Assembly (NCBI GenBank): GCA_945860955.1
Contig: CAMATH010000033.1
Span: 1 to 64,000, forward strand
Direction of reading: 5' to 3'
Length of the DNA stretch: 64,000 nt
From: Planctomicrobium piriforme
GTDB taxonomy: Bacteria; Planctomycetota; Planctomycetia; Planctomycetales; Planctomycetaceae
Position numbers and translations under genes: made by a program. This document shows, in pieces, positions 42,960-51,015 of the stretch. The notes under the pieces are model-generated. The model was not told where the DNA came from. It did not search any database and was given only the letters and a program-made list of their open reading frames with translations. How positions within the stretch are numbered: the first letter of the stretch is position 1; the number at the start of each line of letters is the position of its first letter.

Positions 42960-45662
42960 ATGGCTTCGCGAGCGTCCCTCTATTCCATCGTTCTGGCGGC
43001 TGGCAAGGGGAAGCGGATGCGCAGTCAGAATCTGCACAAAGTCTGCTTTCCCATCGCGGGAGTCCCGGCAATCATTCGGGCTCTCGACGTCTACAACCGT
43101 TCGGGAATCTCCCGCAATGTGGTCGTCGTGGGAGATCTGGCGGGGCAGGTGGTGGAACTCGTGGGTCAAAAGTTCCGCAACACGGTGTTCGCCTACCAGC
43201 CCCAGGCGCTGGGAACCGGAGACGCCGCCCGGTGCGGTTTGCTGGCGCTCACCGAGGTCAACCCCGACGCGCGACTCTTGTTGGTCGCGGGGGACAAGCT
43301 GGTTGACTCCGCAGCACTGACGCGGCTGATCGACCGCTGTGACGCGATCGACGCCGACCTGGGTCTGATCGTGTCGCGAGCCGAGTGGGGAGGAGATTCC
43401 GCGGGCCGCGTATTGTTCGACGACGATCATCGCCCCTTGGCGATTGTGGAAGCACCCGATATCCGACTGCGAAAATGTCGTGGCGCGCTGTGGGAGCTGG
43501 CCCGAGGCGCGCAGACGGGACTTCCGATCACGGACATCCTGGCGATCATGGAGCGGGAACTTGGCGCGGGGAAGAAACTGGAGCAGGTTGTCCCCGATCC
43601 GCCCTCTGTCTCGCCGGACGGCGTGATCGACCGCAAGAAGTTTCTCAAGCGGTTGGAGTCGATTCCCCGGGACTTCCAGGCGGGGCCGGCCGGCAAGACG
43701 TTCACGCCGCAAGAAGCCTGGGTGGCCCCATTTCGCAATGAATTCGTCTATCTGGTGAAGAAACGGGCCCTGGAGTATGGCCTCAAGCACATGGATGCCG
43801 CCAATGCCCAGGGGGAGGCGTACCTGACCGACGCCGTCGGCGCGATTTGCTCGGCCACACGTAAAGGGACGCCGCAGTTCCGCGTCTGTCATATTGAAAC
43901 CGAGACCCCGCATGAGATTCAGTCGTATAACAATCCCGAAGAGCTGTTGCGGATTGAGGATCATCTGCATGGGGAACACCATCAGTCGCTGGAAGAGTTG
44001 AGGGAACGCCTGGGAATCGGGCGCTTCAAACCACTCGCCGACTGGCTGAGGCTCTTTCCCGAGACCGGCGAACTGCCTCCGGAAACCCGTCAGACACTGG
44101 TCGAATGCTATGGCGACGACCCCGAGACGATTCAGGAGCGGGTCGCCGCTTACCGTTCGGTCCTGAAAGCCTTTGAACAGAATTTTGGTTCCGAGCGTTC
44201 GGTCCTGCTGGTGCGCTCCCCGGGGCGCATCAACGTCATGGGCCGGCATGTTGACTGGCAGGGGGGCCGGTGCAACCTGATGGCGGTGACGCAGGAGGTG
44301 CTGCTGGCCGTCGCACCCCGCAACGACGATTGCGTCGAAGCCCGCAACGTCGACCCGGTTCAATTCCCGCCCGCTTCCATTTCCCTGGGTAAACTGGTCA
44401 GCCGACTCGAGTGGGACAACTGGCTGAGTGTGGTCAATTCCGAGGAACTGACGCGGCACCTGCGAGACTCGGCCGGGAACTGGCGGCTGTATATCGAGGC
44501 GGCCCTGCTGCGTCTGCAAATGGCCTATCGCTCGACCCTGCTGAGTGGAATGGACATGGCGGTCTGCGGAAATATCCCCGTCGCCGCCGGCCTCAGTTCC
44601 TCCTCCGCGATTGTGGTCGCCACCGCCGAGGCGGCATTGGCGCTCCATGGCCTGGAACTGACTCCGCAACAGTTCGTCAACTTCTGCGGCGAAGGGGAGT
44701 GGTTTGTGGGAACACGCGGAGGCAGCGCCGACCACGCGGCGATGAAACTGGGAATGAAAGGGACAATCAACCACGTCACCTTCCACGATTTCGAGGTTCT
44801 CGAACAGCTCGCGTTTCCGTCGACACACATGCTGGTGGTGGCGAACTCCCAGGTGCAGGCGAAAAAGGCGGCGGGAGCCAAAGCGGCCTTCAACTCACGT
44901 GTCGGTTCGTATCTGGTCGGCCTGCAAATCGTCAAACGGAAATTCCCGCGACTGGCCCCCTTCATCCGATTCATCCGCGATCTCAACACTGACACATTGC
45001 AGGTGCCCCCGTCGCGAATCTACGAAATTCTGTTGGCGCTGCCCCTCGCGATGTCGGCCGCGGAAGTGCGGGCTGAATTCCGGGATGATCCCGAAGTCTG
45101 GAAAGTCCTGGAACCCCATTTTGGTGCCGCTCCGGATGACGCGGTTTACCCTGTGCGCGGGGTGGTGATGTTTGGTGTTGCGGAATGCGCCCGGTCACGG
45201 CGGGCGGCGGATCTGTTACGCGACGGTGATATGCGTGGATTGGGCCGACTGATGCGGATTTCGCACGATGGTGAGCGTTGTTTTCAGGCCGGCCCCGCGG
45301 GGGTCGAACCGTTTGAAGTCGACATTTCCGACGCCGCCCTGCACGGTTTGATCGATGACCTGACCAGTCAGGATCTGTCGCGGGTGGAACACGCGCAGCT
45401 TCACCTGCAGCCGGGAGGGTATCGCTGCAGCACCGAGGAGATCGATTGCATCGTCGACATCGCTGGCCGGATTCCGGGAGTCGAAGGAGCCCAAATCGCC
45501 GGCGCGGGCCTGGGGGGGTGCGCGATGATTCTGGTGCGGGTCGAACATGTCGATACCCTTCGCCAGGCATTGCTGCGTGAGTACTACGAGACCCGCGGAC
45601 TCGCACCGGGAGTCCTGAAATGCACCGCGTCCGCCGGGAGTTGTGTGGTCTCGATCGGATGA
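42960..45662 (+). CDS. Bifunctional sugar nucleotidyltransferase - GHMP (galactokinase-like) kinase
   Basis: 900 aa, two enzyme halves. Residues 1-260 are a nucleotidyltransferase: YSIVLAAGKGKRM (9-20), HKVCFPIAGVP and the QPQALGTGDAA segment. Residues about 290-400 are a linker with NTase-like remains. Residues 410-900 are a GHMP kinase with the galactokinase signature RSPGRINVMGRHVDW (419-433), the ATP loop PVAAGLSSSSA (540-550) and GTRGGSADH (584-592) with catalytic Asp591. Expected chemistry: phosphorylate a free sugar at C1, then activate it to NDP-sugar. FKP-type fucokinase/GDP-fucose pyrophosphorylases are the best-known analogue but have the opposite domain specialisation. Sugar and nucleotide cannot be told from sequence. 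Confidence 0.85.
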   Translation: MASRASLYSIVLAAGKGKRMRSQNLHKVCFPIAGVPAIIRALDVYNRSGISRNVVVVGDLAGQVVELVGQKFRNTVFAYQPQALGTGDAARCGLLALTEVNPDARLLLVAGDKLVDSAALTRLIDRCDAIDADLGLIVSRAEWGGDSAGRVLFDDDHRPLAIVEAPDIRLRKCRGALWELARGAQTGLPITDILAIMERELGAGKKLEQVVPDPPSVSPDGVIDRKKFLKRLESIPRDFQAGPAGKTFTPQEAWVAPFRNEFVYLVKKRALEYGLKHMDAANAQGEAYLTDAVGAICSATRKGTPQFRVCHIETETPHEIQSYNNPEELLRIEDHLHGEHHQSLEELRERLGIGRFKPLADWLRLFPETGELPPETRQTLVECYGDDPETIQERVAAYRSVLKAFEQNFGSERSVLLVRSPGRINVMGRHVDWQGGRCNLMAVTQEVLLAVAPRNDDCVEARNVDPVQFPPASISLGKLVSRLEWDNWLSVVNSEELTRHLRDSAGNWRLYIEAALLRLQMAYRSTLLSGMDMAVCGNIPVAAGLSSSSAIVVATAEAALALHGLELTPQQFVNFCGEGEWFVGTRGGSADHAAMKLGMKGTINHVTFHDFEVLEQLAFPSTHMLVVANSQVQAKKAAGAKAAFNSRVGSYLVGLQIVKRKFPRLAPFIRFIRDLNTDTLQVPPSRIYEILLALPLAMSAAEVRAEFRDDPEVWKVLEPHFGAAPDDAVYPVRGVVMFGVAECARSRRAADLLRDGDMRGLGRLMRISHDGERCFQAGPAGVEPFEVDISDAALHGLIDDLTSQDLSRVEHAQLHLQPGGYRCSTEEIDCIVDIAGRIPGVEGAQIAGAGLGGCAMILVRVEHVDTLRQALLREYYETRGLAPGVLKCTASAGSCVVSIG

Positions 45663-45695
45663 CGTCGACAAATGCGACACTGCCACTCCAAAACA

Positions 45696-45714
45696 GGGGG
45701 GAGTCTGTCCCCCC
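45696..45714. terminator. G-tract/C-tract hairpin behind DUF1501 gene
   Basis: GGGGGGA-GTCTG-TCCCCCC lies 22 nt beyond the stop of the minus-strand DUF1501 gene and 34 nt beyond the convergent kinase stop. No T-tract. Read on the minus strand it is almost identical to the hairpin at 50915-50945. Confidence 0.45.
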
Positions 45715-45735
45715 AGACCCTCCAGGGATGTACTT

Positions 45736-47172
45736 TCACCCAAACAGATCGTACAGCGGCGTCCCGGTACTGATTGGCCGGGTGAAGCCGTCTTTTCCCA
45801 ATCGCGTTTCGAGCGGCACCCCCAACGAGTGGTAGATCGTCGCGCCGAGATCTTGCGGGCGGACGGGTTTGTCCTTCACGTAGGCGGCGTGTTTGTCTGA
45901 CTCGCCGTAGACCGCCCCTCCGCGAATTCCTCCGCCAGCGATCAAGGCCGAATAGCACGACGGCCAGTGCTGTCGACCGGGGTTCGCGCCGGGGGCGTTG
46001 ATCGTCGGCGTCCGGCCGAATTCGCCGGTCACCACCACCAGCGTCGATTCCAGCATGCCGCGATCTTCGAGATCGATCAACAACGCCGCGACCGCTTCAT
46101 CCAGACACGGGAGGCACCAACCCATTCCGTACGAGCCGTTGCCAAACGCGTTCCCCATTCCCATTTCGCCGCCGTGCATATCCCAACTGGAACTCGGGGG
46201 ACCGCCGAGAACCGCGTTGGGAGACGGACCGGTCCAGCCGTTGACCGTGACGAAACCCACGCCCGATTCCACCAGACGCCGGGCCAACAGCAGGTTCTGA
46301 CCCAGTGGATGTCGACCGTAGCGATCGCGGACCTCGGTCGGCTCCCGTTCGAGATCGAAGGCCTGCACCGCGCCCGAACCACTCGACAACTCCACCGCCC
46401 GATGGTGCAGATCGCGCCAGTCTCGGGTCGCGCGGGTCGGGTCGTTGGGGCCCCCTTCCGTATCGAGGCAATCCAACAGCCGTTCCCGGTTTTGAAGCCG
46501 GTCTTTCGCGACCGACGCCAGAAGTTCTTCCGGCGGTTTGAAACCGGGCATCGCCGGGTGATTGCTCGCCGACCCGACGAACAACGGCGTGTGCATCGCC
46601 CCCAGATGTCCCCCGGTCCCGATATTCGGGGCGCAGAAGACGGGATCCCCAACGCATTTGATCAACCAGACATACGACGAGAGGCTGTCGGGATTGGGGC
46701 GAACCTTCGACAGAATCGAACCGAGGTACGGGGAATCGGGGGGAGCGTCGGCTTGCCCGCTGATCAGGTGATGCATCGCATCGAAGTGATTGCTGATGTT
46801 GCCGACATGCGTCATCGAGCGAATCAGCGAAAAATGCTGCGTCATCGACGCCATCCGTTGGTGCAATTCACTGATCCGCATGCCAGGGACAGACGTCGCG
46901 ATCGGCTTATAGGGACCGCGGATTCCATCGGGCGCTTCGGGTTTAAGATCCCAAGTGTCGAGATGGCTGGGACCGCCGCAGCAGAGGATGAAAATCACCG
47001 ATTTCGCCGCTGCTCCACGCCCCAGACCCTGCGATTCATCGACCCCGGCCATGACGGCCCCGGGAACCCCCATCGCCAAGGCCCCCAATCCACCCGCCTG
47101 TAACAGACTGCGGCGGGAAAGACGCGAAGAGATTTGTCGCGGCAAGCCGGGAGTCGCGGGCAGTGTCTTCAT
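45736..47172 (-). CDS. DUF1501 protein (copy 3)
   Basis: 478 aa; start at 47172. Signal region SRLSRRSLLQAGGLGALAMGVPGAV (about 17-41), a Tat-type motif. DUF1501 blocks: AKSVIFILCCGGPSHLDTWDLKPEA, FSLIRSMTHVGNISNHFDAMHHLISG, VGFVTVNGW, MHGGEMGMGNAFGNGSYGMGW, VVVTGEFGRTPTI, GRQHWPSCYSALIAGGGIRGG. Among the three copies it is the one that most resembles the C-G-G-P-S-H-L-D-T-W-D consensus. Converges on the kinase fusion gene. Confidence 0.9.
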   Translation of the reverse strand: MKTLPATPGLPRQISSRLSRRSLLQAGGLGALAMGVPGAVMAGVDESQGLGRGAAAKSVIFILCCGGPSHLDTWDLKPEAPDGIRGPYKPIATSVPGMRISELHQRMASMTQHFSLIRSMTHVGNISNHFDAMHHLISGQADAPPDSPYLGSILSKVRPNPDSLSSYVWLIKCVGDPVFCAPNIGTGGHLGAMHTPLFVGSASNHPAMPGFKPPEELLASVAKDRLQNRERLLDCLDTEGGPNDPTRATRDWRDLHHRAVELSSGSGAVQAFDLEREPTEVRDRYGRHPLGQNLLLARRLVESGVGFVTVNGWTGPSPNAVLGGPPSSSWDMHGGEMGMGNAFGNGSYGMGWCLPCLDEAVAALLIDLEDRGMLESTLVVVTGEFGRTPTINAPGANPGRQHWPSCYSALIAGGGIRGGAVYGESDKHAAYVKDKPVRPQDLGATIYHSLGVPLETRLGKDGFTRPISTGTPLYDLFG

Positions 47173-47366
47173 CGAGTGGCCAGTTGGTCGAGTGGGATGT
47201 GGAATCAACAACCTCACATAGGATATCGACACCGTTCGAAGAATGGCAGCGGAAATCTGGCGAGCGGGGCGGCGTCAGCCCCCTGCCGCGCGTGATGGTG
47301 TGTCACGCGACGGCAGAGGGAGGGGGTGTATGAACCAGCCGGCTCACGCCGGCCGTTCGCCAGGGG

Positions 47367-49709
47367 TTAGCTCGCACCGTTGGTCGTCAGCATCGCAGCC
47401 CGCTCCGCAATCGACTTGGGAACCACCCCGTGGTTGGAGCCGGGCGTCCGGTCCATCAATTCCATGGCGTCGCGGGTCATTTTTTCGGCCATTTCCTTCA
47501 GCGCCTGCTGTTCGGGGCCATCCACCAGTTGGAAGCCCGATTTCTCGGCGACCAGCAGACTGACCAGCAAACCGACCAGTCCGGTCCCCGCGTTTCCACC
47601 ACCCACCGCGTCCGCCGAACCCGAACCGGGGGCCATAAAGACCCGTTCCGGCACCAGCGGTTGTGACGATTGCGAGAGCTGTTCCGACACGCGGGCCAAA
47701 GCGAACAGCCGGGGATCGCCGTACGAAGCGACTTTCTTCAGCAGCACCGATGCTTCCGCCAGACCGATCTGCATCACCTTTTGAGCTTCACCACGCCCCG
47801 CGAGCGCCTTCTGCTGGCTGTCGGCCTCGGCGAGCAAGACGGTCTGTTCGGCTTGACGGCGCGAACGGGCCAGGTCTGCCTCGGCGACAACGATCGCCTG
47901 TTCCGCCTGCTTGCGGGCGCGGTTCAATTCACCATCGGCCTGCACGGCGACCTGTTCAGCCTGTTTGCGCGACCGGGCCAGTTCGGCGGCGGCCTGGTTC
48001 TCGACAATCTCGATCTGAACTTTGGCGTTGGTCAACTGCGTCTGCATGTTGGCCTGGGCCTGAGACTCGTTCAGTGTCCGCAGCTTGTTGGCGGCGTCGC
48101 GCTGGCGGTCGTAGGTTTCGAGCTGTTCGATCGACAACTGTCGGGTGCGCAACTGATCGAGCAGCGATTCGATCTTGGTGTCCCCTTCGGGTGAATCGGG
48201 TTTGCCGATCAGCACGTCGACACATTCGATGTCGAATTCATGGAACTTGCGACGCAGCTCCTCGCGAGCCTCCGCCTGAATGGCGTCGCGATCGTGCAGC
48301 AGTTGCAACATGGTCTTTTTGTGGGCGACGTCGCGGAAAAACGCGCTCAACATCGGGTCGAGTGTCTGCGTGATCAGTTTCTTCACGTCCCCAAACCGCT
48401 GGATGACGTTGGGAGCGCGCTGGTAGTCGATATGCACGACCACCGAGAGTGGCAGACGGGGTTCGTAGGCGTCGCGGGTCACCAGGTCGATGGAGCGCAG
48501 CGTTTCGTCGTAGCGGTGCGTCTCCGACTTGCCCGTGATCCAGTGCAGCACGAAGTTGGTCGTGGGAACGAGAACGATGCTCCCCGCATAGGTGTTGAAC
48601 GCGTATTTGCCGGGGCCGAGCGGCTTTTCCCAGACACCACGTTCCCCTTCGGAAACGCGTTCCCCATGACGGAAGGAAGCTCCCGAGAGGTCGCGACCGG
48701 CTTTACCATAGTAGCTGACGACAACCCCCACATAACCGATCGGGACCACGGTTTTGGGAATCATCTGCACGGTGGCGAACCAGCGGTTGAGGAAGTACGT
48801 GCCATCGGTCAGGGTTTGATACTGTCGTCCCCGACGACCTCCGGCGCGAAGAAACGCCTCGGGATCCTGGAAGTTGTTGTGGTAATCTTCGTCGTCGGGG
48901 GTGGTGGAGACGGGGGGGGCGATGATCGCACCCGGTTCCAGCGAGGGGCCATCATGAATCGTGACGATCGCGATGCCGTCGACCTGGGAGGGAAGTTCGG
49001 GATGGAGAGGATCCTGGGCTTCGATGGTGCCGCCGACAACGATCGGCTGAAAACCACCCGCGTCGCTCAGTACTTTGGCCCATTCGAGAATCGCTTTGGC
49101 TTCTTCGACCGGCTGAACCTGTTTGAGCGCGTAGACCTTGGATTCGGTGACGACAACAAACAGCGCGGGGTTGATGGCGTAGACCCCTTCACGCAGGATC
49201 GACCGTTGCCGACCGCGCTGGCCGACGAGCGTATTGTCGTGTTCCGACAGTCCCAGAAACCGCCGGGCGTCCTGGAAATTGTTGCATTCGACCACCCGCC
49301 CGAGCGTCTGGCTGGGGGGGAGAGATTGACCATCCCGGGCGTAGACATAACCCATGCGGCCCTGGCGAATGGTGACGAGGGGGACGACGTGGATGCGGTA
49401 CTGCCAGCGGGGGAGTCCAAAGTGAATACCACCGCGCAACAGCTCGGCCTGATATCCCGCTTCGCCATTCAGCGCGATGATCCGACCCTCGGGAACGGAA
49501 CCCCGGTTCGACCAGAGTTTTTCCACCACGCCAATCGAGTTGTTGGGGATGTAGCGGACCGTGAGCCACAGTGCGAGCAGTACGAGGAACCCGATCCCCG
49601 CGGCGATGATCAACACGAAACTCAGGTCACCGGTTGCGGCCAATAGCGCTGGCCCAGTGAATGACGTTCCAAAAACCAACGACGAATTCAAACTCAATGC
49701 GACGGACAT
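47367..49709 (-). CDS. SPFH/band-7 (flotillin-like) membrane protein
   Basis: 780 aa. One N-terminal transmembrane helix (about 29-51, SFVLIIAAGIGFLVLLALWL). Long SPFH/band-7 region, residues about 60-520, with DIECVDVLIGKPDSPEGDTKIESLL near its end. A helical tail (about 545-690) contains tandem 17-18-residue units of the type ELARSRKQAEQVAVQAD, NRARKQAEQAIVVAEAD, LARSRRQAEQTVLLAEAD, which should form an extended coiled coil. The C-terminal part has a Gly-rich stretch and ends MLTTNGAS. Flotillin-like proteins scaffold membrane microdomains. Monocistronic; a 1.3-kb non-coding region follows upstream of it. Confidence 0.85.
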   Translation of the reverse strand: MSVALSLNSSLVFGTSFTGPALLAATGDLSFVLIIAAGIGFLVLLALWLTVRYIPNNSIGVVEKLWSNRGSVPEGRIIALNGEAGYQAELLRGGIHFGLPRWQYRIHVVPLVTIRQGRMGYVYARDGQSLPPSQTLGRVVECNNFQDARRFLGLSEHDNTLVGQRGRQRSILREGVYAINPALFVVVTESKVYALKQVQPVEEAKAILEWAKVLSDAGGFQPIVVGGTIEAQDPLHPELPSQVDGIAIVTIHDGPSLEPGAIIAPPVSTTPDDEDYHNNFQDPEAFLRAGGRRGRQYQTLTDGTYFLNRWFATVQMIPKTVVPIGYVGVVVSYYGKAGRDLSGASFRHGERVSEGERGVWEKPLGPGKYAFNTYAGSIVLVPTTNFVLHWITGKSETHRYDETLRSIDLVTRDAYEPRLPLSVVVHIDYQRAPNVIQRFGDVKKLITQTLDPMLSAFFRDVAHKKTMLQLLHDRDAIQAEAREELRRKFHEFDIECVDVLIGKPDSPEGDTKIESLLDQLRTRQLSIEQLETYDRQRDAANKLRTLNESQAQANMQTQLTNAKVQIEIVENQAAAELARSRKQAEQVAVQADGELNRARKQAEQAIVVAEADLARSRRQAEQTVLLAEADSQQKALAGRGEAQKVMQIGLAEASVLLKKVASYGDPRLFALARVSEQLSQSSQPLVPERVFMAPGSGSADAVGGGNAGTGLVGLLVSLLVAEKSGFQLVDGPEQQALKEMAEKMTRDAMELMDRTPGSNHGVVPKSIAERAAMLTTNGAS

Positions 49710-50538
49710 TTTTGCACTTTCCGACGACAGCAGCGCGGATCCGTTCTTTACGGCGCATTTGTCTGGGTGGCCCCAACTCGCACGATTCGCAAACCAGAGC
49801 GTGTCTGGAGGCGAAGCTCAGGCGGTGGGGAATTCCAGCAACATGCGGGTCGATGGGTCAAACGAGCGGAGTCACCGGCCGGCTGTCCGACGGGAAGTTC
49901 CCCAGTCCGGAGCGAGCGCGGCGCGCGACGACACGAACGCGTGAGCCTAGTGAGAACCAGTGGAATGGAGCGCTCCACCGGAACAACGAACGGAACGGCC
50001 TCTGTGGCGCCTTCAAAAGAAACCAACAGGGCACGTCGTCGTGGAGAAACTGGACGGTTGTGCCCATTCAACTGGCCACGCCACCATGGCGCGGCCTGCC
50101 TGCGAGGTTAGCTGTCGGGCTCGGGCTTGAATGACACCCGGAGCGACCTGTGGCGCGGATTTCTCCTCCCGCCTGGCGGTCGCTCTTCGCCCCGGAGTGA
50201 TGAAGTTCACCACTCATTGGGTCCCCCGCTCCCGAAGTTCTGTCCGGGATTCGGCTGCAATGAGCATCATTTTACACTGATTTCCACCCCGGTCCAGAAC
50301 TTTTTGCGCGGATTGTTCCGAAGTACTTATTGCATAACGAGATGTGCCGCCAGAAGGAGGCATTCACCACACCCTGGAGTTTCAAGGAATGACCAAAGTA
50401 CCTGTCCAATATCAAAACTGTTTTTCTGGCTAGTCTTCGCGGACGGTCAACACGGCGAGTGCCGAAGTGCGAATTGGGCACCGGTGGCGGGTGACGGTAG
50501 GTTTTTGAGGTATGGCGAAAGCGTTCCATGAATTCGGG

Positions 50539-50568
50539 GGCGTCCTCCGCACATCAACGGAGGACGCC
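50539..50568. repeat. 11-bp-arm stem-loop
   Basis: GGCGTCCTCCG-cacatcaa-CGGAGGACGCC, perfect arms. No T-tract on either side, so not an obvious intrinsic terminator. Confidence 0.5.
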
Positions 50569-50588
50569 TCGGACAAACGACGGAAAGA

Positions 50589-50624
50589 ATTTGACAGGAT
50601 GAAAGGGATGAACAGGATGGAGTT
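50589..50624. repeat. AGGATGAA-type short tandem repeat
   Basis: Run of GACAGGATGAAAGGGATGAA then CAGGATGG: three imperfect units of about 12 nt. Similar (T)TGACAGGAT-AACAGGAT sequences are dispersed in many bacteria; from memory, not searched here. Confidence 0.4.
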
Positions 50625-50914
50625 GCTCGCCATTCCTTGCTCTCTGGCTAAGTGGCCGAAATCGAAAAACTCCTAATCGACACGATCGAATGTCGCCTCG
50701 ACAATCCTGTCCATCTCGATTTTCCACACCATGTCCTTGTAACGTGAACGGCAACCGCCGCCGGCGACTTGGATCAACCGTTGGCGGTTCGACTTGTCCG
50801 GAGCATCTCTCAAACCCCAGCGCAGCCCCCTTCGCGGGGCCGCAACCAGAACAATACCCCTGTCACAGGAATTGGTAGGGCATAGCTGGCGGCAATTACG
50901 ACGCTGCCGCACTG

Positions 50915-50945
50915 AAGCTGGGGGGGACAGAGTCCCCCCCAGCTT
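50915..50945 (-). terminator. Strong G/C hairpin behind minus-strand gene
   Basis: Perfect 14-bp arms, AAGCTGGGGGGGAC (50915-50928) and GTCCCCCCCAGCTT (50932-50945), loop AGA. It is 71 nt beyond the stop of the exported protein gene that ends at 51016. No T-tract, so a Rho-independent role is doubtful. Core shared with 45696-45714. Confidence 0.5.
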
Positions 50946-51015
50946 CTGCCGAACGGCTTGATCACTGGTAGTTCGAAATTGATCTTGGAAAGGCACCTTG
51001 GGAACGAATCTCCGG

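Larger units (their letters stand above)
49710..51015. other. Long non-coding region with hairpin repeats
   Basis: About 1.3 kb between two minus-strand genes with no convincing ORF. The open frames here lack ribosome sites, domain content and codon regularity. It holds an 11-bp-arm hairpin at 50539-50568, an array of AGGATGAA-type units at about 50589-50624 and the G/C-tract hairpin at 50915-50945. Candidate host for an unrecognised small RNA; nothing can be named. Confidence 0.45.

Noticed and set aside
42621-44828. A long minus-strand frame opposite the kinase fusion
   Set aside because: No domain or start signal. The plus strand carries two enzyme domains with intact motifs.
50127-50531. 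A 134-codon plus-strand open frame in the 1.3-kb gap
   Set aside because: No ribosome site, no recognisable domain, and it crosses repeat sequence. Judged a chance frame.
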